Part shown: positions 50,976-59,263 of the stretch, in pieces
Numbering within the stretch: the first letter of the stretch is position 1
Layout of the letters: each line of letters begins with the position of its first letter
Program-made: the position numbers and the translations under genes
Notes under the pieces: model-generated
The model's input: the letters and a program-made list of their open reading frames with translations, nothing else
Told to the model about the DNA's origin: nothing
Databases searched by the model: none
Assembly: GCA_002698425.1 (NCBI GenBank)
Contig: NZXU01000033.1
Span: 1 to 64,000, forward strand
Direction of reading: 5' to 3'
Source: Ahrensia sp.
GTDB taxonomy: Bacteria > Pseudomonadota > Alphaproteobacteria > Rhizobiales > Rhizobiaceae
DNA length: 64,000 bases

Positions 50976-52418
50976 ATGGCCGAACCCAGAATGATCGAGA
51001 TTTCGCCGGTGACCCGCGTCGAGGGGCACGGCAAGGTGACGATCCATCTCGACCGCGACAATCAGGTCGACGAGGCGCGCCTGCATATCGTCGAGTTCCG
51101 CGGCTTCGAGCGGTTCATCCGCGGCCGGCTGCTCTGGGAGGTGCCGGTCATCGTACAGCGCCTGTGCGGCATCTGCCCGGTCAGCCACCACCTCGCAGCG
51201 GCCAAGGCGATGGATGTCATCTGGGGCGTCGACGAATTGCCGCCGACGGCGGAAAAGATGCGCCGGCTGATGCATTACGGACAGGTGATGCAGAGCCACG
51301 TCCTGCATTTCTTCCATCTGGCCGCGCCCGACCTCCTGTTCGGCTTCGGCGCGCCCGCCGAGAAGCGCAACATCTTCGAGGTCATCAAGGAAAATCCCGA
51401 GCTCGGCCGCCGCGCCGTGATGATGCGGAAATTCGGCCAGGAGATCATCGAGGCGACGGCGGGCAAGAAGATCCACGGGACCGGCGCTATACCTGGCGGG
51501 ATCAACCGCAATCTGCCGATCGAGACCCGCGACGCCTTCTTGAAGACCATCGAGGACATGGTGTCCTGGTCGCAGGACGCGCTGGCGCTGGCACGCGGCT
51601 ACAGCCTCGAACATGCGGAACTGGTCGACAATTTCGCATCCTTCCCGTCGAACTTCATGTCGCTGGTGCGTGCCGGCGACGGCGCGCTCGACCTCTATCA
51701 TGGCAATCTGCGCGCGCTGGATTCGCAGGGCGACGTCATCTTCGATCAGCTGGACTATCGCGACTACCATGAGAAGATCGTCGAGGACGTGCGGTCCTGG
51801 TCCTACATGAAGTTCCCCTATATCCGCGACATCGGTCCGGAGACCGGCTGGTACCGCGTCGGACCGCTGGCGCGGATGAATACGGCGAGCTTCATCGACA
51901 CGCCGCTCGCGGATGCGGCATTGAAGGACTTCAAGTCGGTCACCAATGGCGCGCCGAACAATGCGGCGCTCAACAATCACTGGGCGCGGATGATCGAGGT
52001 TCTCCATTGCGTGGAGAAGATCAGGGACCTTTTGCACGATCCCGATCTGCAGGGAACCGATCTGCAGGCGCGGGGACACCGGCGCGAGGAGGGGATCGGC
52101 GTCATCGAAGCCCCGCGCGGCAACCTCATCCACCATTACCAGGTCGACGACAAGGACCAGGTGACCTACTGCAACCTGATCGTCTCCACCACGCACAATA
52201 ACGACGCGATGAACAAGGCCGTGAAGGACGTGGCGGTGAAGCACCTGTCCGGCCATGAGCAGATCACCGAGGGCATGTTGAACCACGTAGAGGTCGCGAT
52301 CCGCGCCTACGATCCGTGCCTGTCCTGCGCTACCCATGCGCTGGGGCAAATGCCGTTGCAGGTCGAGCTGTTCGACGCCGACGGCGCGCTGATCGACAGC
52401 CGTGCGCAGGCGGCCTGA
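50976..52418 (+). CDS. hoxH: [NiFe] hydrogenase large subunit HoxH
   Basis: This 480-residue catalytic subunit has the N-terminal nickel motif RLCGICPVSHH and the C-terminal DPCLSCATHALGQMPL, so all four nickel-iron cysteines are present. The RVEGHGKVTIHLDRD start is typical. About two dozen residues beyond the final motif should be removed by the maturation protease encoded next. The hypABCDEF maturation genes are not in the window. Confidence 0.95.
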   Translation: MAEPRMIEISPVTRVEGHGKVTIHLDRDNQVDEARLHIVEFRGFERFIRGRLLWEVPVIVQRLCGICPVSHHLAAAKAMDVIWGVDELPPTAEKMRRLMHYGQVMQSHVLHFFHLAAPDLLFGFGAPAEKRNIFEVIKENPELGRRAVMMRKFGQEIIEATAGKKIHGTGAIPGGINRNLPIETRDAFLKTIEDMVSWSQDALALARGYSLEHAELVDNFASFPSNFMSLVRAGDGALDLYHGNLRALDSQGDVIFDQLDYRDYHEKIVEDVRSWSYMKFPYIRDIGPETGWYRVGPLARMNTASFIDTPLADAALKDFKSVTNGAPNNAALNNHWARMIEVLHCVEKIRDLLHDPDLQGTDLQARGHRREEGIGVIEAPRGNLIHHYQVDDKDQVTYCNLIVSTTHNNDAMNKAVKDVAVKHLSGHEQITEGMLNHVEVAIRAYDPCLSCATHALGQMPLQVELFDADGALIDSRAQAA

Positions 52419-52429
52419 GGCGGCAGTCG

Positions 52430-52906
52430 ATGCTGCTGATCGGGTACGGCAATAGCGGACGGTGCGACGACGGGCTCGGGCCGGCCTTCGCCGAGCGGAT
52501 CGAGGCGATGGGTCTGCCGGGTCTGGAAATCGATATCGACTACCAGCTGACGGTCGATCACGCGCTCGCGATCGCCGACGCGGAAAGGGTGGTCTTCGCC
52601 GATGCGCTGGTGGGCTCCGCGGCGCCTTTCGAGTTCGGACGGATCCATCCCGGCGGGGCTGGCTCTCTTGCAAGCCACAGTCTCACGCCGGCCACTGTCC
52701 TTGAACTGGCGCGGACGCTTTACGGCAAGGAGCCGCAGGCGTTCGTCCTCGGCATCGCCGGGGCGGAATTCGGCGAGGTAAAGGAGGGGCTGAGCGAGGA
52801 TGCGATGCGCAATCTCGACCTCGCCACGGCATTCTTCCTTGAATGGCTCTCGGGCGGGGAAGATGTCGCGGGCCGATCGCGCACTGACAGCGAATCGGTT
52901 TCCTGA
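52430..52906 (+). CDS. hoxW: Hydrogenase maturation protease HoxW
   Basis: This 158-residue protein has the HycI/HoxW start MLLIGYGNSGRCDDGLGPAF, in which the Asp after Cys is a nickel-sensing residue, and DYQLTVDHALAIADAERVVFADA further on. It clips the C-terminus of HoxH after nickel insertion. It lies 11 bases behind hoxH and completes the operon. Confidence 0.9.
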   Translation: MLLIGYGNSGRCDDGLGPAFAERIEAMGLPGLEIDIDYQLTVDHALAIADAERVVFADALVGSAAPFEFGRIHPGGAGSLASHSLTPATVLELARTLYGKEPQAFVLGIAGAEFGEVKEGLSEDAMRNLDLATAFFLEWLSGGEDVAGRSRTDSESVS

Positions 52907-52980
52907 TTCTCCTATCTACCCCAAGGGAATAGCGTTTTCCGCTTGGCGTTTTCACGGCGCTCCACTAATCACGGGCGACC

Positions 52981-53877
52981 ATGCAATCGATGCCTCCGAC
53001 CTCGCTCCTCAAAGCCGCCATGTGGATGGGCGGGGCGATCGTTTCGATGGCTCTCATGGCGATCGCCGGCCGCGCGGTTCAGACGGAACTCAACACCTTT
53101 GAACTGATGGGCTATCGCTCGGTGATCGGCTTTGCGATCATTTGCGGAGTGATCTTCTTTTCGCGCGACGGTTTCGCGCAGGTGAAGACGCGAAAGCCGG
53201 GCCTGCATATCGCGCGCAACCTGTTCCATTTCACCGGCCAGAACCTGTGGTTCTACGGTGTGGCGGCGATCCCGCTGGCGCAACTTGTAGCGCTCGAGTT
53301 CACCAACCCGCTATGGGTGGCGATACTGGCCCCACTGATGCTTGGCGAGAGCATGACCCGGGCGCGGCTGATCGGGGCGCTGATCGGTTTTGTCGGCGTG
53401 CTGGTCGTCGCCCGGCCGGGCGTGGCGCCGCTTCACCCCGGCCATTTCGCCGCGCTCGGCGCGGCGGTCGGTTTCGCCATGAACACCATCTTCACCAAGA
53501 AGCTGATGCGCACCGACACCACGTTGTGCGTGCTGTTCTGGATGACGTTTAGCCAAGGTGTGATGGGTTTCGCACTGGCGGCGCCGGGCGGGGTGACCAT
53601 GTTCTCGCTCCACCTGACGCCCTGGGTGATCATGACCGGCCTGACCGGCCTGACGATGCATTACAGTCTGACGTCGGCCCTGCGTTATGCGCCGGCGTCG
53701 GTCGTGGCCCCGATGGAGTTCCTGCGGCTTCCGGTCGTGGCGATCCTCGGCATGCTCATCTATGGGGAGCCGCTGGAGGCCGTCGTCTTCATCGGCGGCG
53801 CGATAATTCTTGCCGGCAACCTCTACAATATCAGGGCGGAGCGCCGGGCACGGCGGGCCTCCGACGTCACGGCCTAG
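52981..53877 (+). CDS. EamA/DMT-family transporter
   Basis: This 298-residue membrane protein has about ten spans arranged as two EamA repeats (about residues 12-140 and 150-285). The ALEFTNPLWVAILAPLMLGE and YAPASVVAPMEFLRLPVVAILG segments are typical. The family exports or exchanges small metabolites; the cargo here is unknown. Its stop overlaps that of the converging DUF3775-like gene. Confidence 0.9.
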   Translation: MQSMPPTSLLKAAMWMGGAIVSMALMAIAGRAVQTELNTFELMGYRSVIGFAIICGVIFFSRDGFAQVKTRKPGLHIARNLFHFTGQNLWFYGVAAIPLAQLVALEFTNPLWVAILAPLMLGESMTRARLIGALIGFVGVLVVARPGVAPLHPGHFAALGAAVGFAMNTIFTKKLMRTDTTLCVLFWMTFSQGVMGFALAAPGGVTMFSLHLTPWVIMTGLTGLTMHYSLTSALRYAPASVVAPMEFLRLPVVAILGMLIYGEPLEAVVFIGGAIILAGNLYNIRAERRARRASDVTA

Positions 53878-54269
53878 TCGAGTTCGCCCGACTCGCGCAT
53901 CTTTTCCCAGCCTTCCTCGATCTGGTCGGGAACGAGCGGATGAGACAGCAGATATTCGGCGGTCGAGCCCTCGTGGCGCTGGCGGGCAAGGGCAATCGTA
54001 TTGTCCCATTCCTGAGGTTCGGAATCGCCCCGGCCGATCCAATAGAGCGCGACGAGCGCGTCCTGCTGATCGTCATTGAGCCCTTCGATTTCCTGCATCA
54101 GTTCCGCGCGGGTCAGGTCGCCCGACAATTCCTGCAGGGCGGCCGGCACTTCGTCGTCGCTCGGATTGCCCCCGGGATCGGAAACGTCGTTTTCCTCGCG
54201 CGCCATCAGCGCCCGCATGCGCAGGATCAGCCCTTCAAGTTCGTCGCTGTCGATTGCGATATCGGCCAT
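53874..54269 (-). CDS. DUF3775-like cytoplasmic protein
   Basis: This 131-residue acidic protein contains LNDDQQDALVALYWIGRGDSEPQEW and a C-terminal LLSHPLVPDQIEEGWEKM in outline, features I associate with the DUF3775 family. Its function is unknown. The start at 54269 follows TGGAGGGTCAC. It stands alone, converging on the EamA transporter. Confidence 0.8.
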   Translation of the reverse strand: MADIAIDSDELEGLILRMRALMAREENDVSDPGGNPSDDEVPAALQELSGDLTRAELMQEIEGLNDDQQDALVALYWIGRGDSEPQEWDNTIALARQRHEGSTAEYLLSHPLVPDQIEEGWEKMRESGELD

Positions 54270-54337
54270 GTGACCCTCCACTTCATCTGTCGTTTCGGCG
54301 AGCTTATTCCTTGCTCGTCATCTGCCCTTGATTTCCG

Positions 54338-55189
54338 TCAAGCCGTCGCTTTCCAGTCCTCTTGCAGCACTGCGGTTTCGGGAAGCGGCTCGATCTCGAA
54401 GTGGTAATCCTTGTCGATCGAATAGACGACGCCATTGGCGAAAGGCTTCCAGTTCTCGCCGCTGATCGGCTCGGAGGCGATTTCGATGGCGCGGTAGTCC
54501 TTTCCGATATCGTGCTGCACATGCTTCTTGCCGCAGATCCCGCAAACGGTCGCCTCGTTACGCACCAGATGCCAGAGCGTGCGGTTGTAGCGCGAGCCGA
54601 CGAGTTGCTCTCCATCCGTCAGAACGATGTTGAGGCCCGCGGGTTCCTCAGGATTGACGGCTTCCGACCACTGGATGAGCCGGCGAAGTCCGCGCCCGAC
54701 CGTCTCCGCCAGCGGGCGTTCCGGGTGGCGCAGATGCATGGTCAGCAGGAAATAGAAGATGTGTTCGCTGTCGGTCGCGCCCTCGATGTCGTTGCGCAGA
54801 TCCGGGTCGATATGCTCGATCATCCGGTCGCGCACCTCGGCGAATTTCTGGATGGAGCCGTTATGCGCGAAGATCCACCGGCCATGCACGAAAGGATGGG
54901 TGTTTTCGATGGCGATCGCGCCGACCGTTGCCTGGCGGACATGGGCGACGACCGTGCGGGCGTAGATCCGGGCGGCGCGTTTGCGGAAATGCTCTCCGTG
55001 CCAGGCGGCCCAGGTCTGCTTCTCGATCATCGGAAGCGTGTCGTTGTAATCGGCCACACCCCAGCCATGGCTGTGCTGCAGGCCCTCGGCGTCGCCCTGG
55101 CTTTGCTGCATCAGCGCGTTCTGGGCATGCACGAGGCTGCATTCGACCCGCGTGGGTTCATTGGCGCGCATGGCGTAAAGGCGGCACAC
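54338..55189 (-). CDS. Class II glutamine amidotransferase (EgtC/YafJ-like)
   Basis: This 283-residue Ntn-hydrolase begins MCRLYAMRANEP, so Cys2 becomes the N-terminal nucleophile. HGWGVADYND, AHVRQATVG, NTHPFVHGRWIFAHNG and TDSEHIFYFLL match the glutaminase domain. Some relatives hydrolyse gamma-glutamyl compounds, but the substrate here is not known. A zinc-like CGICGKKHVQH segment lies near residue 225. It diverges from the DJ-1/PfpI gene. Confidence 0.86.
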   Translation of the reverse strand: MCRLYAMRANEPTRVECSLVHAQNALMQQSQGDAEGLQHSHGWGVADYNDTLPMIEKQTWAAWHGEHFRKRAARIYARTVVAHVRQATVGAIAIENTHPFVHGRWIFAHNGSIQKFAEVRDRMIEHIDPDLRNDIEGATDSEHIFYFLLTMHLRHPERPLAETVGRGLRRLIQWSEAVNPEEPAGLNIVLTDGEQLVGSRYNRTLWHLVRNEATVCGICGKKHVQHDIGKDYRAIEIASEPISGENWKPFANGVVYSIDKDYHFEIEPLPETAVLQEDWKATA

Positions 55190-55356
55190 CGTTCGTTCTC
55201 CGTTATCCCGTTCCTCCCGGATACCCTTCTGATCTCGTACGAGCCTTGCGCGATGTCAATCGCGCGTGTGCGCAATCCCGTTGTCCGACTTCGTGAAGGA
55301 ACGATACCGCCCAAGCTGCATTGCCCCGGTATCAACCAAACGCAAAGGAGGCCATG

Positions 55357-55923
55357 ATGCCCAAGATTACCGAATCCAGGATCCTGATTCTGGCGACCGA
55401 CGGCTTCGAGAAGTCGGAACTGTTCGTGCCGCTCGAAAAACTGAAGGAAGCCGGTGCGAAGGTCGTCGTAGCCGCGCCGGAGAAACGCGCCATCAAGAGC
55501 TGGGACAAGAAAGACTGGGGCGAGACGATCGACGCCGATTGCGCCGCAGCCGATGTCGATATCTCCGAATACGACGCGCTGGTGCTTCCCGGTGGCCAGA
55601 TCAATCCGGACCTGTTACGTGTCGACACGGATGCAATGGCGGTGGTCAAGAGCTTCCTCAAGAGCGGGAAGGTGGTTGCCGCGATTTGTCACGCCCCTTG
55701 GCTGCTGGCCGAAGCCGGGGTCCTCGATGGCCGCGATGTGACGTCCTACCCCTCGATCAAGACCGACCTGATCAACGCCGGCGCGAATTGGCGCGACGCG
55801 GAAGTGGTTGCCGACAAGGGCATCGTCACCTCGCGCTCGCCCGGGGATCTCGACGCCTTCGTTTCAAAGATCGTGGAGGAAGTCGAGGAAGGCCGGCATG
55901 AAGAGCGCAAGCTCGCGGCCTGA
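55357..55923 (+). CDS. DJ-1/PfpI-family protein
   Basis: This 188-residue protein has the nucleophile elbow AAICHAPWLLAEAG with its cysteine and an early glutamate in ATDGFEKSEL, as in PfpI/YhbO-type proteins. Members act as deglycases, glyoxalases or chaperones under stress. The start at 55357 is spaced correctly from AAAGGAGG; an ATG one codon earlier is too close. Confidence 0.87.
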   Translation: MPKITESRILILATDGFEKSELFVPLEKLKEAGAKVVVAAPEKRAIKSWDKKDWGETIDADCAAADVDISEYDALVLPGGQINPDLLRVDTDAMAVVKSFLKSGKVVAAICHAPWLLAEAGVLDGRDVTSYPSIKTDLINAGANWRDAEVVADKGIVTSRSPGDLDAFVSKIVEEVEEGRHEERKLAA

Positions 55924-55939
55924 CCGTCTCCAAAACAAG

Positions 55940-55965
55940 GCAGCGCAGCAGTTATGCTGCGCTGC
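55940..55965 (+). terminator. Stem-loop after the DJ-1/PfpI gene
   Basis: GCAGCGCAGCA and TGCTGCGCTGC form a perfect 11-base stem with a GTTA loop. No T-run follows, so termination strength is uncertain. Confidence 0.6.
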
Positions 55966-56026
55966 ACTTAAGACTTGCGTTTAAGCCCCTGATCGGCATG
56001 GTTATGGCGTTACAGGGGACACTGCC

Positions 56027-57253
56027 TTGCTCGATTTCGCCATTGCCTGGGACTGGCTGACCTTCGCCGCGCGCTGGTTGCACGTCGTTACCGCCATCGC
56101 CTGGATCGGATCTTCCTTCTACTTCATCGCACTCGACCTCGGCCTGACCCAAAGGCCTGGGCTGCCGGACGGCGTTTATGGCGAGGAATGGCAGGTCCAT
56201 GGCGGCGGCTTCTACCATCTGCAGAAATATCTGGTGGCGCCGGCGGAGATGCCGGAACATCTCACCTGGTTCAAATGGGAAGCCTATACGACCTGGATGT
56301 CCGGCGCTTTCCTGATGGCGCTGGTCTATTACGGCAGCGCCGATCTCTATCTGATCGACCGCAACGTCCTCGATGTCCCGGCCTGGGGCGGCATCCTGAT
56401 CTCGATCGTCTCGCTGACGATCGGCTGGATCGTCTATGACTTCCTCTGCAAGTCCCCGCTCGGCAAGAACGACACGGGCCTTATGCTGTTGCTCTATGTG
56501 CTGCTGGTCTTCATGGCCTGGGGCTACACGCATATCTTCTCCGGCCGCGCGACCTTCGTCCATCTCGGCGCCTTCACGGCGACGATCATGAGCGCGAATG
56601 TGTTCTTCATCATCATTCCGAACCAGACCAAGGTCGTCGCGGCGCTCAAGGCCGGCGAGAAGCCCGACCCGTCATTGGGGAAGGCGGCAAAGCAGCGGTC
56701 TTTGCACAATAATTACCTGACGCTGCCGGTCATTTTCCTGATGCTGTCGAACCATTACCCGCTGGCCTTCGCGACGCCCTATAACTGGGTGATCGCCTCG
56801 CTGGTGTTCATCATGGGCGTTCTGATCCGGCATTATTTCAACACCAAGCATGCGCGCAAAGGCACGCCGAACTGGACCTGGCTGGCGACCGGCATCATCT
56901 TCATCCTGATCATCTGGCTGTCGACCAATCCGATTCAGCATGCCGACGAGGAAGCGGAACTGCCGACGCGCAGCGCCGAGAAAATGATGGCCTCGGCCCA
57001 TTTCGAGGAGGCGCGCGACGTCGTGCTGTCGCGCTGCTCGATGTGCCATGCCGCCGAGCCGGTCTGGGACGGCATTCACTGGGCGCCGAAGAACGTGCTG
57101 CTCGACACCGATGCGCGGATCGCCAACCATGCGCGCGAAATCTACCTGCAGGCCGGTCTCAGCCACGCCATGCCGCCCGGCAATGTCACCGACATCCCGC
57201 CGGAAGAGCGTGCGGCTCTGGTTCGGTGGTACAGGGCGCGCGGGGACTCGTGA
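56027..57253 (+). CDS. puuD: Membrane-bound urate oxidase with cytochrome c domain (PuuD)
   Basis: This 408-residue protein has about eight membrane spans followed by a C-terminal cytochrome c domain with haem motif CSMCH (near residue 346). PuuD oxidises urate to 5-hydroxyisourate and passes electrons through haem c to the respiratory chain, without making peroxide. The TTG at 56027 is the apparent start, preceded by ACAGGGGACACTG. Urate would come from guanine deaminase plus xanthine oxidation, or from 8-oxoguanine deaminase. It overlaps the guanine deaminase gene by 4 bases. Confidence 0.9.
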   Translation: MLDFAIAWDWLTFAARWLHVVTAIAWIGSSFYFIALDLGLTQRPGLPDGVYGEEWQVHGGGFYHLQKYLVAPAEMPEHLTWFKWEAYTTWMSGAFLMALVYYGSADLYLIDRNVLDVPAWGGILISIVSLTIGWIVYDFLCKSPLGKNDTGLMLLLYVLLVFMAWGYTHIFSGRATFVHLGAFTATIMSANVFFIIIPNQTKVVAALKAGEKPDPSLGKAAKQRSLHNNYLTLPVIFLMLSNHYPLAFATPYNWVIASLVFIMGVLIRHYFNTKHARKGTPNWTWLATGIIFILIIWLSTNPIQHADEEAELPTRSAEKMMASAHFEEARDVVLSRCSMCHAAEPVWDGIHWAPKNVLLDTDARIANHAREIYLQAGLSHAMPPGNVTDIPPEERAALVRWYRARGDS

Positions 57254-58563
57254 GCGCGGAAGGTCTCTATCGGGCGCGGCTTCTCTGGTTCGAGAGAGAA
57301 CCGGAGGGCGCGGAGGATACCGACGCTTTCAGGTATATCGAGGACGGGGCCGTCGCGGTCGCCGGCGGGAAGATCGTCTGGTCGGGCGACTGGGCGCAAC
57401 TGCCCGCCGAATATTCCTCCGACGCATATGAGGATTTCCGGCCGCATCTGATCATGCCGGGTTTCATCGACTGCCACATCCATTTCCCGCAGGGGCAGGT
57501 TGTCGCTTCCTATGCCGGAAGCCTTCTCGAATGGCTGAACACCTACACATTCGTCGAGGAGCAGAAATACGGCGATCCGGTTTTCGCGGAAGCGATGGCC
57601 GGCCGGTTCCTCGACATGCTGCTGGCGCATGGCACGACGACGGCGGTCGCCTACGGGTCCGTGCACAAATGCTCCGCAGACGCCTTGCTGGGCGCCGCGG
57701 TCGTAAAAGGCATGCGGATGATCGCCGGGAAGGTGATGATGGACCGCAACGCGCCGGAGCAACTCACCGACACGCCGCAGACCGGCTATGACGACACCAA
57801 GGCGCTGATCGCCGAGTGGCACGGCAAGGACCGCGTCGAAGTGGCGATCTCGCCGCGCTTCGCGCTGACCTCGACTGAGGCGCAGATGGAAATGGCCGGC
57901 GCGCTGGTCCGCGAGCACCCCGAATGCCTGGTGCAGACGCATCTTTCCGAGAACCATCGCGAGATCGAGACGGTGGCGGAGCTGTTTCCCTGGTCGAAGG
58001 ACTACACCGACGTCTACGACCACTACGGCCTGATGGGCCCGAAGACGCTGTTCGGCCATTGCATCCACCAGACGCCGCGCGAGATGGAGCGCATGGCGGA
58101 AAGCCGGTCCGTCGCGGTGTTCTGCCCGACCTCGAACATGTTCCTCGGCTCCGGCCTTTTCGACCTTTCCAAGATGCGTTCGACCGAGCCCGAGACGCGC
58201 CGTGCGATCGCCACCGATATCGGCGGCGGCACCAACTGGTCGATGCTGCGGACACTGGACGAGGGTTACAAGGTGCTGAACCTCCAGGGGCAGCGTTACC
58301 ACCCGCTGCGCTCTTTCTACCAAGCGACGCTCGGCAATGCGCGGGCGATCGGCATGGACGACCGGATCGGCAAGCTCGAGGCAGGCCATGAGGCCGACTT
58401 CATCGTCCTCGACTCGTCCTCCAGCCCGGCCATGGCGCTGCGCGCGGAGACGGTCTCGACTCTGTCGGAGGAACTGTTCCTGATGCAGACGCTCGGCGAC
58501 GACCGGACCGTCGCCGCGACCATTGTGTCAGGCGTCACAGCGCACCGGCGCGAGACAGCCTAG
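57250..58563 (+). CDS. guaD: Guanine deaminase
   Basis: This 437-residue amidohydrolase converts guanine to xanthine and ammonia. The zinc elements are IDCHIHFPQ, QTHLSEN, GHCIHQTP and TDIGGGTN, and the GFIDCHIHFPQGQVVASYG-like stretch is typical of GuaD. The GTG start at 57250 overlaps the puuD stop. Xanthine dehydrogenase genes are not in the window. The gene converges on soxG with about 70 bases between. Confidence 0.92.
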   Translation: MSAEGLYRARLLWFEREPEGAEDTDAFRYIEDGAVAVAGGKIVWSGDWAQLPAEYSSDAYEDFRPHLIMPGFIDCHIHFPQGQVVASYAGSLLEWLNTYTFVEEQKYGDPVFAEAMAGRFLDMLLAHGTTTAVAYGSVHKCSADALLGAAVVKGMRMIAGKVMMDRNAPEQLTDTPQTGYDDTKALIAEWHGKDRVEVAISPRFALTSTEAQMEMAGALVREHPECLVQTHLSENHREIETVAELFPWSKDYTDVYDHYGLMGPKTLFGHCIHQTPREMERMAESRSVAVFCPTSNMFLGSGLFDLSKMRSTEPETRRAIATDIGGGTNWSMLRTLDEGYKVLNLQGQRYHPLRSFYQATLGNARAIGMDDRIGKLEAGHEADFIVLDSSSSPAMALRAETVSTLSEELFLMQTLGDDRTVAATIVSGVTAHRRETA

Positions 58564-58636
58564 ATAAGGGACAAGTTCAGGGCCGACTAAACAAAAACAA
58601 CAAGATGATCGGTCAAGAAGGGTAGGCGCTTCCGGG

Positions 58637-59263
58637 TCAAAGGACCCGGTAGCCGACCTCTTCGGATGATCGGCACAGCACGTGCCAGAAGGATCGCGCG
58701 AAGGAGCGGAAGACATAGATGTCGAATGCATCGTCATCCGCGCGCTGGATCTGCACCATGAAGTCGTGATGGATGGTCGAAAGACCGTCGGCTTTCGCGA
58801 AGGCTTCCTCCGCAAAATCAATGGCGAAGAGTTTGGACAGCACCCAACGGCTCTTGCGCCCGTCGATACGGAGCACGCTACGGCCATGGCTCAGATCGAC
58901 CACGCTGCCATTGTCTCCGATGCTCTCGGCCAGTTTTGCGACATGCTCCGCATCCTCTCCCGAGACGAGCCAGCGCGCGGGCGCGATGTTGAACGCCGTG
59001 GTGTCTGGCTTCACCGTTCCGCTGCCGGGCGCGGTTTTCAATGTCAGCCCGGTGGCGGCCTTGATCGCGGCGCGGCATTTGCTTTCGCCGCTTTTCCACG
59101 CCGCGACCTCCACGATCGACAGGCCAAAACGCTCGGACAGGATTACGCCCGGTCCCTCGTCGCGCAACGCGCCGAATTCGCCGGTCTGGACATGGCCTGC
59201 GAGGGGCGAGACGGCCTGTTTCGCCAAAACGGGATCGGCGATGAAGCTCTTCGGCTCAGCCAT
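58637..59263 (-). CDS. soxG: Sarcosine oxidase gamma subunit
   Basis: This 208-residue protein has the GcvT-like SoxG pattern (DLSHGRSVLRIDGRKSRWVLSKL in outline, HHDFMVQIQRADDDAFDIYVFRSFARSFW). It supports the heterotetrameric enzyme structurally. It is the last gene of soxBDAG and overlaps the end of soxA by 8 bases. Confidence 0.92.
   Translation of the reverse strand: MAEPKSFIADPVLAKQAVSPLAGHVQTGEFGALRDEGPGVILSERFGLSIVEVAAWKSGESKCRAAIKAATGLTLKTAPGSGTVKPDTTAFNIAPARWLVSGEDAEHVAKLAESIGDNGSVVDLSHGRSVLRIDGRKSRWVLSKLFAIDFAEEAFAKADGLSTIHHDFMVQIQRADDDAFDIYVFRSFARSFWHVLCRSSEEVGYRVL

Noticed and set aside
47803..52418. Complex I (nuoEFG) fragment
   Set aside because: The units are followed by [NiFe] small and large hydrogenase subunits with full nickel motifs and a maturation protease, so this is a Hox hydrogenase.
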